Assembly: GCA_963772225.1 (NCBI GenBank)
Contig: CAVYWD010000008.1
Span: forward strand, 1-64,000
DNA: 64,000 bases
Direction of reading: 5' to 3'
DNA from: CAVYWD01 sp963772225
Lineage (GTDB): Bacteria > Myxococcota > Myxococcia > Myxococcales > UBA5297
Position numbers and translations under genes: made by a program. Each line of letters starts with the position of its first letter. Position 1 is the first letter of the stretch. The notes beneath the pieces are model-generated. The model was not told the DNA's origin, ran no database searches, and saw only the letters and a program-made list of their open reading frames with translations. This document shows positions 9,806 to 19,468 of the stretch, one piece after another.

Positions 9806-12330
9806 CCAGAGTTCGTGCGAGTCGCTCGGGAGCAGCAACGTAGGTCCGCGGATTTGCTAGGGTGGTCTTGCGCAGAGCCGGACAGATGCGACTTGGGAAT
9901 GCGGGACCCCTTCGAACGTTCATCCTGGCATGACGACGCCCAAGTCGAGGTCGCGAAAGAAGGCGCCTACGCTGCCCGGGATGGCGGGAGTAATCCGGCC
10001 CACGGTGGTCTGGTTCGCCAGGTACGGCTGTGTGGTGCGCGAGGGCGAGAAGCGCACGGTGGTGATCGCGAGCCAGCGGGTTGGGTCGTGGGAGCCGGGT
10101 GAGCAGCGCATTCGCAACGCGCTGATGGTCCAGCTCGCTGCAGATCCCACGATCGTCTTCGAGGACTTGGCCAAGGCGTTCGAGGTGTCGTCGGAGACGC
10201 TGCGCTTGCAGCGGCGGCTTTTCGAAGAAAAGGGCCTGAGCGCAGTGCTCGCCAGCCCCGAGCCGCATCACAAGGGTGGGCGGGCGATCGAGCCCGCGCT
10301 GCGGCGGCAGATGGAGCGCTTGTTTATGCAGGGCAAGAGCACCAGCGAGGTGGCCGGCGCACTTGCCGGGAAGGCGAAGTACGGTACGGTCGAGAAATAC
10401 CGGCGGCTGTGGAAGCAGAAGCAGGCAAGGATACCCAAGCCTGCGCAGCAGACGGCGTTGCCGCTCGATATCACCGCGCCGGCAGAAAGGGCGCCAAAGC
10501 CGATGGTATCGGCAGGCGAGTCCTCTGCGAGTCCGCAAAGCGCGGACGAAGCCGCTCCAGCGGTGAGCGAGGGCGCAGCAGCGGACCCGTCGACGGTTGC
10601 CGCAGCAAAGAGCGACGAGGTGCCGCCGATTCGGGCGCCGAGAAACGAGATAAGCGAGCGCATCGCGCGCGCAGCGCCCATAGCCGAACCCGCCTTGCCG
10701 GAGACCGAAGGGATGGTCGCGGAGATCGGTGAGCTCGCTCCGTTCTCTTCGAAGGGCGTGCAGCACGTCGGCGCCTGGCTTTTGCTGGTGACGATTGCGT
10801 CTCTCGGCCTGTATGTGCACCTGCGCAGCCGCGAGCGCCGCAAGCCTCGGGGGCGGCCTCTGCGAGTGGCCGTCGATGCGGTGCTGTCTACGTTGGCGAT
10901 TGGCGGCCGTTGCGTCGAGGGCGTGCGGCGGCTGGCCACGAGCTCGACCGCCGCGATGATGCTGGCCGACGCGGCGCCCTCGGCGACGTGGGTGCGGCGG
11001 ACGCTGGGAGGCTACTGCGCGGGGAACGCTTCCGAGCCGTTGCTCAAGGACGTCTCGGGCGAGCTGTTGCGTGGGGCCAAAGAGCGCACGCCGCACGGCA
11101 AGCCGGTGGTACTTTTCTTGGACAACCACGCGCGGCCCTACACCGGGAAACACCCGCTGCGGCGTGTCTGGCGCATGCAGGGCAAGTGCACGGTACCAGG
11201 CGCAATGGAGTATTGGGTCCACGACGCCGAGGGAAGACCGGTGTTGCTCATTCCGGTGGCGCCGCACGCCAGCCTGCCGGAGACCGTCCGGGCATGGGTA
11301 CCATTTCTGCGCGAAAAGCTCGGAAACGATACGCCGTTGCTGCTCGTCTTCGACCGGGCCGGGGCATTTCCTGGGCTGTGGAAGTGGCTGCGGGACAACG
11401 GCGTGCATTTCGTGACCTATCAGCGCGCCAAATATCGGAAGTTCCGCCGGGAGTGGTTCAGGCGCCACGGCCGGCCCATGACGCTGCGCGAGAGCGACGG
11501 CGAGAAGCTCAAGGTGATGGTGCAGGGAGGCCAGATGAACCTGGGCGCAGAGCGCGGCCGGGTTCGCCGCATCCGCATCCTGCTGCCGGACAACGTGCAG
11601 ATAAACGTGGTGGCGTCCTCGACGCAATCCGCCCAGTGGCTCTGCCGGACGCTCTTTACGCGCTGGCGGCAGGAGAACGCCTTCCGGCACGGCGTCGAGC
11701 GCTGGGGCATCAACCAGCTCGACGGGCGCCAGGTCGAAGACGTGCCGGCCGGGACGATGGTGACCAACCCTCGACGCATCGACCTCGACAAGCTGCTGGC
11801 CGAGGCGCGGGAGCGGGAGAAGAAGCTGCGCCTGCAGCTGCAGCAGATCTACCCCGGTCACCCCGACCGGCCCGCACTGAAGCGAGCGCTTGCCGATAAC
11901 CGCGCGAATCAGCGCGAGGTTGTCAAAACCCGCCGCCAGACGCCGAAGAAGGTGCCAATCGAGGCGACTGATCTTCAAGGGGAGCTCAAGCAGCACACGC
12001 GTGAGTACAAAGTGCTCGTGGACACGTTCCGGTGCGTGGCGCAAAACGCCGAGGCAGAACTGGCGACCATCCTCGCTCCGAACATGAAGAGTCCCGCCGA
12101 AGCCAAACGACTGCTCCAGAACGTCTTCGCCGCCCCAGGCGACATTCGCGTATCCAAGAATGCCATCACGGTCACCATCGCGCCCGCGGCCAACCGCTCG
12201 GAGAGAGCCGCCCTCGATGCCTTCCTCGCCGACTTCAACCGTCGCCGCCTTTCTCATCCAGGCGATCCGTTTTCACGCCCCGTATGCTTCCGACTCCAAA
12301 TTCCGTAGGCTCCCGCGGCACGAACTCTGG
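9806..12330 (+). mobile_element. Insertion sequence of about 2.5 kb with a large DDE-type transposase
   Basis: A 13-bp inverted repeat CCAGAGTTCGTGC (9806-9818) is repeated in inverse at 12318-12330. Directly outside both ends is TGCT, a candidate 4-bp target duplication. The single gene inside occupies nearly the whole element. I cannot name the IS family with confidence; a short target duplication and one long transposase gene would suit ISAzo13-like or unclassified (ISNCY) groups. Confidence 0.7.
9930..12308 (+). CDS. Large putative transposase (DDE superfamily)
   Basis: A 792-residue protein. Residues ~60-165 form helix-turn-helix segments (FEDLAKAFEVSSETLRLQRR and MQGKSTSEVAGALAGKAKYG). 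Residues ~170-270 are a Pro/Ala-rich linker. There is a hydrophobic stretch at ~285-300. The catalytic core has candidate acidic residues in VVLFLDNHARPYTGKHPL, LLLVFDRAGAFPGLW and TRWRQENAFRHGVERWG, in the order D-D-E with spacing like IS4/IS1634-type transposases. A C-terminal coiled coil follows (KLLAEAREREKKLRLQLQQI). It is the only gene between the inverted repeats. A transmembrane-like stretch between DNA-binding and catalytic parts is odd for a transposase. Confidence 0.75.
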   Translation: MTTPKSRSRKKAPTLPGMAGVIRPTVVWFARYGCVVREGEKRTVVIASQRVGSWEPGEQRIRNALMVQLAADPTIVFEDLAKAFEVSSETLRLQRRLFEEKGLSAVLASPEPHHKGGRAIEPALRRQMERLFMQGKSTSEVAGALAGKAKYGTVEKYRRLWKQKQARIPKPAQQTALPLDITAPAERAPKPMVSAGESSASPQSADEAAPAVSEGAAADPSTVAAAKSDEVPPIRAPRNEISERIARAAPIAEPALPETEGMVAEIGELAPFSSKGVQHVGAWLLLVTIASLGLYVHLRSRERRKPRGRPLRVAVDAVLSTLAIGGRCVEGVRRLATSSTAAMMLADAAPSATWVRRTLGGYCAGNASEPLLKDVSGELLRGAKERTPHGKPVVLFLDNHARPYTGKHPLRRVWRMQGKCTVPGAMEYWVHDAEGRPVLLIPVAPHASLPETVRAWVPFLREKLGNDTPLLLVFDRAGAFPGLWKWLRDNGVHFVTYQRAKYRKFRREWFRRHGRPMTLRESDGEKLKVMVQGGQMNLGAERGRVRRIRILLPDNVQINVVASSTQSAQWLCRTLFTRWRQENAFRHGVERWGINQLDGRQVEDVPAGTMVTNPRRIDLDKLLAEAREREKKLRLQLQQIYPGHPDRPALKRALADNRANQREVVKTRRQTPKKVPIEATDLQGELKQHTREYKVLVDTFRCVAQNAEAELATILAPNMKSPAEAKRLLQNVFAAPGDIRVSKNAITVTIAPAANRSERAALDAFLADFNRRRLSHPGDPFSRPVCFRLQIP

Positions 12331-12869
12331 TGCTCTGTATTCAGCAGATTCCTCATTGGATCTATTGACGCCGTCGCCTCGTTTCAAATACGAGAACCCG
12401 TAGCGCCGTCGCAAAGGGCGGGCGGCCGAATGGAACTGAGCCGTACGTTGAACGGGATCGGCATCCGCGCTACTCAGGGAGCGGCGGCGCCCCGGAGGCG
12501 GGAAGGGTGTTTGGTTTGGTCTTTACGATTCTTGTGCGGCGATGCCCCCTCCTCCTGTTCCTCGAATGGCTGCATCGATGGTTTGGAAAGCGTGAGGGCT
12601 TTTAGCTCGGAAGCGGACAAAGGTCAATAGGAATCGACGACCGCGGCGAAGTCTTGCCTGGCTCTTTGGCATTCCAAGCGCAGGTGGGCGGAAAAGTACC
12701 GCCGTGCTGTACTGACTCTCGTGATCGCCCCGCCAATCTCGACGATGATCCGCGCCGCTAGCTCTCCTGGGCGCGCTCTCCGTTCGCACGAGGTACGCCG
12801 AGCTGACGTCGGCCAGACCCGGCCAAGACGGCGACGGAGCCATCAAGGCCTCGTCCTACCCGTTCATCG
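12331..12869. other. No gene recognised
   Basis: Open frames here are short and have no recognisable domain on either strand. It follows the right end of the insertion sequence and precedes the 3' end of the homocitrate synthase remnant, so it probably includes further decayed coding sequence from that gene, but I could not extend the similarity. Confidence 0.4.
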
Positions 12870-13211
12870 GACCGTGTCTGACGTGAGTGCTCGTTGTGCG
12901 CAGGATGCGGCTGGTGGCGTAGAAGCGCTCCAGGCCCGCCACGCCGGTGTCGATCATCGCCTTCGCGTCATCGAGCGCGCAGCGGGGGTGGCTGATTGAT
13001 CGCTGATGATCTTGGCGTTGAGGCCAAGCTTCGCTATTGCCGCGGCGTCGCGCGCGCTCTGCGGCGACGCGAGTGGGTTCGTCACCTCGATGTAATCCAC
13101 GCCGAAGGCGTCGAGCGCCCGGGCGATCTCGAGCTTGTCCTCGGTGCGGAAATGGGCGCCGGGAAACTACTCGCCCTCGCGCTGGGTCGTATCGATGAGC
13201 GGGAACGCCAT
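12870..13211 (-). pseudogene. Decayed homocitrate synthase (LeuA/NifV-like) N-terminal fragment
   Basis: From ATG 13211 the frame reads MAFPLIDTTQREGE, then TAG (13167-13169) where the family has Gln, then FPGAHFRTEDKLEIARALD and FGVDYIEVTNPLASPQSARD. This is the start of homocitrate/isopropylmalate synthase: the DxTxREGEQ active-site motif and the IE(V/L)T strand. Near 12991-13011 a near-exact 11-base tandem duplication (GATCATCAGC then GATCAATCAGC) shifts the frame; beyond it similarity resumes as HPRCALDDAKAMIDTGVAG. The rest of the TIM barrel is gone. Such an enzyme would start the alpha-aminoadipate route to lysine. Two independent lesions make this a true pseudogene. Confidence 0.85.
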
Positions 13212-13249
13212 GGGGCTCCCCTCCGGCTGCAAAGCCCGGGGCCCGCCGC

Positions 13250-13816
13250 TCACGTCCGCGTCGACTGCCCGTCGAGCGGCACGAAGAGCCCTCCGTGGCG
13301 CGGCCCGGTGCGGAAGCCGAAGCGCATGGTGTACTCGGGGCACAAAAGGCCCGTCTCCAGCACCTTGGCCCCGCGCACCTTGAGCCGGCGCTTGAACTCG
13401 CCCATCAAGGCGTCGCTTACGCCGCGGCTGTGGTGGGCGCGCGCCACTACCACCCGGTCCATGTAGACCGTCTGCGGATCCGAGAAGTGGAAGTAGAGGC
13501 CGCCCAGCGTCTCGTCCTTCGCGTCGAGCGCGAGCAGGAACTCGTGCTCCGCGGAGAAGACCACCGGCGAGCCCGCGTCGGAGAAGACCTGAAGGAGCTT
13601 GGAGACCTTGCGCGCCGAGATGGGCGAGCGGATGCAGATCCGCTCGCCCTCGGCGTCGCTCAAGGTCACCGTCGGGGCGGAGCCCCGGCAAGTCCTCGGC
13701 CCCCTCCGCCTGAACTCCCCGGATCGTTCCCGGTTCCCTTTCCCGCCGTCCCTTGCAGCGCGCGGGAACCGGAAACAGGAAAGGGCCACGACGTGCTCCA
13801 TTCCCGTTGCGTGCAT
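13250..13816 (-). CDS. GNAT-family N-acetyltransferase-like protein, possibly 5'-truncated
   Basis: The last ~135 residues form a GNAT fold: ICIRSPISARKVSKLL, LLALDAKDETLGGLYFHF, the acetyl-CoA strand VYMDRVVVARAHHSRGVSDA and LMGEFKRRLKVRGAKVLETG. The first ~50 residues (Arg/Gly-rich) look non-coding, and there is no good start between them and the domain, so the gene may have lost its 5' end. It lies 38 bp upstream of the broken homocitrate synthase on the same strand and was probably in the same operon. Substrate unknown. Confidence 0.55.
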   Translation of the reverse strand: MHATGMEHVVALSCFRFPRAARDGGKGNRERSGEFRRRGPRTCRGSAPTVTLSDAEGERICIRSPISARKVSKLLQVFSDAGSPVVFSAEHEFLLALDAKDETLGGLYFHFSDPQTVYMDRVVVARAHHSRGVSDALMGEFKRRLKVRGAKVLETGLLCPEYTMRFGFRTGPRHGGLFVPLDGQSTRT

Positions 13817-14050
13817 AGGCGCCTTCGCCGCGGCGCAGATAGGAGTGGCCCGCGCGGCGCCGGCGCCGTTGCTCGCCCAGGGCCGAGCGTCTTGGGACGC
13901 TGCCGGACCATGGGTTGCCGGAGGCTATTTCCGGGGCGGAGCCCTCCGCCCTTCCCGACAGTCGGCGTCAGGGCCCCACGGACTGGTCTCCCAACAACGC
14001 CGCCAGGAGATCCTCATCGCTTGCCAGGGCAGTTCGGTCCGCCCGTTGAG

Positions 14051-14314
14051 GGCCTACTCTTCGAAACTCTGGCTCGTGGAGAATTCGCGATCAGTGGACT
14101 GCGCAACCGTGACCTCCGCACCCACATCCCGGATTCCACCACGCATCAGATCGCTCGCGGGCTCAAGCCCCTACGCCTGCACGGCATCGTCAAGCGGGTA
14201 CCGGGCACCTTCAAGTACTACCTCACCGACTTTGGCCGCCGCATTGTCATTGGCTCACTCGCCATCAAGGAGATGACCGCTATCCCGGCCATCGCTCGCG
14301 CAGCTGCATCGTGA
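14051..14314 (+). pseudogene. C-terminal remnant of a transposon-associated winged-helix-type protein
   Basis: 87 in-frame residues match by eye the tail of a family often found as 'MarR-like' or uncharacterised transposon-linked proteins: LFETLARGEFAISGLRNRDL, LKPLRLHGIVKRVPGTFKYY, then LTDFGRRIVIGSLAIKEM. Upstream sequence in the same frame is not similar to the family, so only the end survives. Recognition is from memory of the family pattern. Confidence 0.55.
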
Positions 14315-14652
14315 CAAAGACTCCCCCCTGACCCAGGGCTTTACCCGGAGCCCGGGGTCTGGAGCCTGAAGTCTTTGCCATCCTGCGCAAGATTTCGCGC
14401 CGAAGGGCCTAAGGCGCCGCGCCGCCGTTTGGCTCTGCTTGCCCGAAACGAAGGGCGTGGAGTCGACGCTCGTGACGAGGGTCCCGGAGGCGACTGCCCA
14501 CGGCCAGCCCGACTACGACAGGCCTTGGGGGTCGGGAAGCTCGGCCCGGGATTGCGTGGAGCTCGGCGCGCTCTTCAGCAAGAACGCCGCTGCGCTGCGC
14601 GGCGAGTCGCCCGTCACCGCGGACGACTCATTGACCCTTTGAGCCGCGTCGA
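14315..14652. other. No gene recognised
   Basis: Short open frames only (for example 14439-14642 on the plus strand), none with a recognisable domain or a convincing ribosome site. Confidence 0.4.
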
Positions 14653-16428
14653 TCAGGGTGGAGGCCCGCAGCGCTGCGCGGAGCGCACCCCGCGCAGCGC
14701 ATTCATGAGCAGCAGCTCGTCGGCGCACCTCAAGTCCTCGGCGGTCAGAACGGCCTCCTCGATCTCTCCGCGCGCAAGAAGCTCGGCGCGCATCACGCCA
14801 GGGAGCAGTCCGGAGCGAAGAGGCGGAGTCAGCACCCGCTCCCCGAAGCGCAGGGCAATGTTGTTGAAGGTCCCTTCGGTCAATTCGCCGCGCGAATTCA
14901 CGAAGAGGACCTCATAGAGCTCGGGATGGTCCTTTCGCTCTCTTTCGTAGCGCGGCCGGTGAGTGGTCTTGTGAAAAAGGAAGAGATCCTCCGGGTCGAT
15001 CGCGGCGGCCGCCACGGCCACCCTTCGCACTGGGGGTTCCGCGGGGAGCGGGCTCCGCTCCACCGCCACGGACCCCTCGCGACCGAGCAGCAGGCGCAGC
15101 CGCCAGAAACCCTCGCCACCGCACTCGCGCGCCACCTCTTCGAACGCCGAGGAGACCGCCGCCAGGTCGCAGCGAAAACCGAGATGGGCGGCGGAGCCCG
15201 CGAGCCGCTCGAGATGGCGAGCGAAAAGGGGACAGCGGCCGCCCTCGACCCGCATCGTCTCCATGAGTCGAAACTCGGGCCGCGGTTCCAAAAAGAAGCG
15301 CGCCTTGTCGAGGCACTCGGCATATTCCGCCTCGGGGCTCGAGTCCCAGGTGATACCGCTGCCGATGCCGAGCGCGCCTTCGCCCTTTCGGAGGTCGAGG
15401 ACGGCGGTTCGAATGGCGACTGCGAAGACTGCGTCCATTCCTGGCGATAGGAAGCCCAGGGCTCCGGTGTAGAGCCCTCGAGGTTGGCCCTCGAGATCCG
15501 AGAGGATCTCCATCGCGCGGCGCTTCGGCGCGCCGGTGACCGACCCGCTGGGAAAGAGCGCTTTCAGAGCGTCCAGGACGGTCGTGCCTTTCCGGAGCAC
15601 ACCGGTGACGGTCGACGTCATTTGATGCACCGTCTCGTAGCGCTCCACATCGAGGAGCGAGGGCGTACGCACGCTCCCGGCCTCGCAGATGCGCCCGAGA
15701 TCGCTGCGCATGAGGTCGACGATCATCACGTTCTCGGCTCGCTCTTTCTCGTTGAGGCGCAAAGCCTCCGCGCGAGCCTGGTCCTCCTTCGGCAGACCAC
15801 AGCGCCGGGCGGTTCCCTTCATCGGCCGAGTCTCGATCTGCCTGCCGGAGACGCGAAAGAAGAGCTCCGGCGACGCCGACACGATGGCGAGATCGCCCAA
15901 CTCGAGGAGTGCGCAAAACGGGGCCCGCTGGGCTCGGCAGAGCGAGCGGTAGAGCGCCGCCGGCGACCCGCGAAATCGAAAGCGAAGCGGGAAGGTGAGG
16001 TTGGCTTGGTAGCAATCCCCGGCGGCGATGAGCTGGCGGATGCGAGCGACACGCTCGAGGTAGCCGGGCCCATCGAGGTCGGCGCGGACGCCTTCCAAGC
16101 TGTATCCGTCAGATTCGCCGGCCAAGGCCGCGGGCGGAAGCACCTCCTCCCGCAGCTCGAATACGCCGAAGCGAAGAAGCGGGCCCAGCGCGCCCGCTCG
16201 GGATGGAAGGGCGGGGTCGAAGGCCGGCGCGGCCTCGTAGGAGATGTATCCCGCGGCGTGCAGGCCCTGGGCGACCTGCTCTTCGATTCTGCGCAGCGCG
16301 GGGAGGACCTCGTCGATGGAGCGAGCGTCCACGAGCTCCACGCAGCGGGAAAAGCGTCGCGAGCCTTCGCCGCGCTCGGCGGCGAGGGATTCGAACAGGG
16401 CGAAGTGAGGCAGAAAGCTTGGCGGCAT
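14653..16428 (-). CDS. pabB: Aminodeoxychorismate synthase component I fused to aminodeoxychorismate lyase (PabB-PabC)
   Basis: A 591-residue fusion that would make p-aminobenzoate for folate. Residues ~1-370 are the chorismate-binding PabB domain: AGDCYQANLTFPLRFR, the motif TRPMKGTARR, the metal-site ENVMIVDLMRSDLGR and SGSVTGAPKRRAMEIL. Residues ~385-591 are a class IV PLP-fold lyase domain (FRLMETMRVEGG, LFHKTTHRPRYE with the PLP lysine, ELTEGTFNNIA, LPGVMRAELL). The frame is open to 16557, but I start at the ATG at 16428 (MPPSFLPHFALFES), where similarity to the family begins. Fusions of this order are known in several bacterial groups. No glutaminase partner (PabA) is in the window. Confidence 0.9.
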   Translation of the reverse strand: MPPSFLPHFALFESLAAERGEGSRRFSRCVELVDARSIDEVLPALRRIEEQVAQGLHAAGYISYEAAPAFDPALPSRAGALGPLLRFGVFELREEVLPPAALAGESDGYSLEGVRADLDGPGYLERVARIRQLIAAGDCYQANLTFPLRFRFRGSPAALYRSLCRAQRAPFCALLELGDLAIVSASPELFFRVSGRQIETRPMKGTARRCGLPKEDQARAEALRLNEKERAENVMIVDLMRSDLGRICEAGSVRTPSLLDVERYETVHQMTSTVTGVLRKGTTVLDALKALFPSGSVTGAPKRRAMEILSDLEGQPRGLYTGALGFLSPGMDAVFAVAIRTAVLDLRKGEGALGIGSGITWDSSPEAEYAECLDKARFFLEPRPEFRLMETMRVEGGRCPLFARHLERLAGSAAHLGFRCDLAAVSSAFEEVARECGGEGFWRLRLLLGREGSVAVERSPLPAEPPVRRVAVAAAAIDPEDLFLFHKTTHRPRYERERKDHPELYEVLFVNSRGELTEGTFNNIALRFGERVLTPPLRSGLLPGVMRAELLARGEIEEAVLTAEDLRCADELLLMNALRGVRSAQRCGPPP

Positions 16429-17176
16429 CTCGCAAACAATCAGTGGCTCCCAGAATCGGCGCACCCTGCCCGTTCGAATCTCCTGGCTCCGGGAGCTCAC
16501 GCCAACCGGTGGCGGGACACGAATACAGCCACTCTGCCCCGGAGTACAGCGTTTCAATTCGACTATTTCCTCCAGAACCCCGCGTATATCGCAGCGCAGC
16601 GCCTAGGCATTTCAAGCCGCGACCGCCAAGCTCCGCCAGCGCCGACGAGCGCCGCGAGGAGTCGCCCCGAATCCGAGCCGTTCCGAGGCCGTTGACGGAG
16701 TCGAGCATACACCCATCCCCTCAGGCCAGCTGGGGCGCACGCGACGTCTCCCGCACCTCCTTGCCCCTCTCCTCGGCCTCCTCGACGGTCCGGCCCGACA
16801 GCGGTCTTGAGCCGCCTCACGCCAGGTCGGGCACCTGCTCGTCGACGCCATCGAACCTCGCGTCCGGCAGGGGAGAGAGGCCAAGAAGAGCTCCTCGCCG
16901 GCCCTGAAGCACCGAAGGTCGCGCCCAAGGCCGCACAAAATGCGCGCGTTTTCAATTGAGGGCTCAGCGATGAATGGCACGCGCCGTGCGAGTGGAGCAA
17001 GTAAGACGCGATGTGCGATTCGCGTCGAGCTCCGCTGCGCCGCCGCGCGCGGAGCTTGACGCGAGCGGCTGAGGCGGGTGTAGCCTCGCGATGCGGGCGA
17101 TTCCATGCCGCGCGCTCAAACCGACGCACACCGCCCAGAATTCTCGCTGTCGAGCGGCCTCGCGACAAGAGCGTCC
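16429..17176. other. Intergenic region between pabB and the NACHT gene, no gene recognised
   Basis: About 750 bp between divergent genes. Overlapping open frames on both strands are Arg/Ala/Pro-rich and look like GC-bias artefacts. It must hold the promoters of both the PabB fusion and the phosphoesterase-NACHT operon, but I cannot point to clear -35/-10 boxes. Confidence 0.4.
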
Positions 17177-19468
17177 ATGTCCACGATAACCTGGCTGCAC
17201 GTCTCCGATCTGCATTTTGAGGAACCGCCGCGACCCGACGCCAAGGTCATTCTCGACGCTTTTCTCGAAGACGTCTCCGCCTGCGTCCGAGATCAGGGCC
17301 TCTGCCCTGATTTCGTCGCCGCGACCGGCGACATCGCATTTTCGGGTAGACCGTCCGGAGAACCCGGCCTTCCGAGCGAATACAACCATGCGCGCGCCTT
17401 CCTCGACCGACTCCTGAGCCGGGTCGGCCTTTCACGCGATCGGCTCTTCATCGTCCCTGGAAATCACGACGTAAACCGGAGCTCGATAGCGCCGAGCGCA
17501 GGCGCCATCGAAGCTGGATTGACCGACCGTGAAAAGGTCGAAAAGCTCTGGGCGGCCCCCGGCGATCGAAGGCAGGTCTTCGCTCGCCTCGACAACTACA
17601 CGGCCTTCGTCAACGACTATCTGAAGCCCCATGTCCATCTCGACGACGAGCGGCTCTTCGACGTCCGGACGCTCGAGCTGGGGGAGCGGAGGGTGGCGGT
17701 GCTCGGGCTCAACTCGGCGTGGCGATGCGCCTCGGACCAGGACAGGGGCAGGCTGCTCCTCGGCGAGCCCCAGGTGCGCCTGGCCCTGGAGCTGGCGTCC
17801 GGCGCAGACCTGCGGATCGCGCTCTTGCATCACCCGCTCGAGTGGCTCGCCGAGTTCGACCGGGACGACAGCGGCGCCCTGCTCCTCGACCACTGCGATT
17901 TCGTGCTTCAGGGCCACCTGCACCTGAATGCCGTCACCCACGTCGGCTCCCCCGATGGCCGGGCGACGGTCCTGAGCGCCGGGGCCCAATACGCCACCCG
18001 CCGCTTCCCGAACATGTACACCTGGGTGCGGCTCGATCTGGAGGCCTCCGTCGGGACCGTCTACTTGCGGCGCTACTCGGATGCGCGCGGCGGATTCTGG
18101 ACCCGAGACTCGCAGTCCTATCGGAATGCACCCGAGGGCGCCTACTCTTTCGCCCTTCACGAGCCGATGGCCGTCCCGCGCGCCGCACTCGCCGCGCCCA
18201 AATCCATCGAGGCCACCTATCTGGCCGAGCTCGGCCTCGAGCTCGATCAATGGCGCGGGTTGGGCGTCCGCCGGCCCGTGCACCTCGCGCGCAGCTACGT
18301 TCCCCATTCGCTGCAGGGAGCGGGCGGAGCCAGGCCCGAAGCCCAGGTCCTGCGGGAGCTCGTGCAAGGCGATTCGCGGCGCTCGGACGTCCTGGTGGAA
18401 GGGCGGGCGGGCTCGGGCAAGACGACGCTCCTCAAGATCTGGGCCATGGAGCTGGCGGCGCGGCCGAGTCGAGCGCCGCCGGATCTCGTCCCCATCTTCC
18501 TGCCGTTGAGCTTCGTCGAGCAGCACTGCGAGCTGCGCTCCTGGAATGCCCCGCTCGTGGAGCTGGCCGCCGCGCTCTATCCGGATGCCCTGGGCAGGCC
18601 CTCGCCGGCCCTGACGACTCTGATGACGGCCGCGATCGACGCGGGTCGCGCGGTGCTCCTGCTCGACGGCGCGGACGAGGTGCCCGAGGGCTCCCGAAAG
18701 CCGATGCGCGCGTGGATCGAACGAGCGCGCCGAGGCGCCCGGCGCTGCCGCTTCGTCCTCAGCTCGAGGCCCTGCGACTACGTCATGGGCCTGGAGGGGT
18801 TCGAGCCGCTCTCGCTCCAGCCGTTCGATGGGCCCCAGCGGACGCTCTTCGTCCGGCGCTGGTTCGAGGGCGCCGAGGCCGAGCGCGACGTCGCGGCGCT
18901 CGGCTCGGCGATCGACGAGTCGCCACGCCTGAATGCCCGAGAGGTCGTCGGCAACCCGCTCTTCTTGGCGATGATCTGCGCGCAATACGAGACCACCAGC
19001 CTCTTGCCGTCCACCGTCAGCTCACTCATCGATCAGTACGCGCGGCTGCTGCTCAGCTACTGGGACCGCGAGCGGGGCATCGCGCGTCCCCGGTTGGCGC
19101 TGGAGCTGAAGCTCTCCGTCCTGGAGTCGGTCGCGTCCTATTTCCTCGAGGCCGGCTATGCGAGGTTCCGGCAGCGCGCCCTCCTCGAGCGGGTTCAAGC
19201 GCACCTGCGCGAGCTTTCGAGCGACGTGTCGGCCGAAGAGGTGACCCGAGAAATCGAGGAGACGAGCGGCCTCCTGGTGTCGGATCGCGGTGGCTACTCT
19301 CGATTCTGCCACCTGCTGTTCCAGGAGTACTTCGCGGCGCTGCACGCGGTGGAGCGAGTCCCCGAGGATCAGCGCGAGGCGTGGCGGGAAACCCATGATT
19401 GCGAGCGCCGGATGGAGAACGTGGTTCAGTTCTTCGAAGAGCTGCTCTGGGAGCGAGGAGGTCGCTGA
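17177..19468 (+). CDS. Calcineurin-like phosphoesterase fused to a NACHT NTPase
   Basis: 763 residues; I start at 17177 (MSTITWLHVSDLHF), where the phosphoesterase family begins, although the frame is open from 17105. Residues ~8-300 form a complete metallophosphatase site: SDLHF (D-x-H), ATGDIAF (GD), VPGNHDVN (GNHD), LLHHPLEW and LQGHLHLN (GHxH). Residues ~405-600 are a NACHT-type NTPase: P-loop EGRAGSGKTTLL, Walker B with double acidic AVLLLDGADEVP, and sensor LSSRPCDY. The remaining helical part ends in FCHLLFQEYFAAL, the usual NACHT C-terminal helix. Its stop overlaps the start of the WD40 protein (TGATG). NACHT NTPases with hydrolase effectors are known in anti-phage (Avs-like) and self/non-self systems; here the effector would be a nuclease or nucleotide phosphodiesterase. 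Role is inference. Confidence 0.85.
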   Translation: MSTITWLHVSDLHFEEPPRPDAKVILDAFLEDVSACVRDQGLCPDFVAATGDIAFSGRPSGEPGLPSEYNHARAFLDRLLSRVGLSRDRLFIVPGNHDVNRSSIAPSAGAIEAGLTDREKVEKLWAAPGDRRQVFARLDNYTAFVNDYLKPHVHLDDERLFDVRTLELGERRVAVLGLNSAWRCASDQDRGRLLLGEPQVRLALELASGADLRIALLHHPLEWLAEFDRDDSGALLLDHCDFVLQGHLHLNAVTHVGSPDGRATVLSAGAQYATRRFPNMYTWVRLDLEASVGTVYLRRYSDARGGFWTRDSQSYRNAPEGAYSFALHEPMAVPRAALAAPKSIEATYLAELGLELDQWRGLGVRRPVHLARSYVPHSLQGAGGARPEAQVLRELVQGDSRRSDVLVEGRAGSGKTTLLKIWAMELAARPSRAPPDLVPIFLPLSFVEQHCELRSWNAPLVELAAALYPDALGRPSPALTTLMTAAIDAGRAVLLLDGADEVPEGSRKPMRAWIERARRGARRCRFVLSSRPCDYVMGLEGFEPLSLQPFDGPQRTLFVRRWFEGAEAERDVAALGSAIDESPRLNAREVVGNPLFLAMICAQYETTSLLPSTVSSLIDQYARLLLSYWDRERGIARPRLALELKLSVLESVASYFLEAGYARFRQRALLERVQAHLRELSSDVSAEEVTREIEETSGLLVSDRGGYSRFCHLLFQEYFAALHAVERVPEDQREAWRETHDCERRMENVVQFFEELLWERGGR

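Noticed and set aside
9675..12257. An 860-codon open frame on the minus strand opposite the large transposase
   Set aside because: It mirrors a high-GC gene with clear domains on the plus strand and shows none of its own.
14439..14642. A 67-codon plus-strand frame
   Set aside because: No domain, no ribosome site and it lies between decayed sequence and the PabB fusion.
17719..19398. A 559-codon plus-strand frame within the NACHT gene
   Set aside because: It is a shifted reading of the NACHT gene with no domain.
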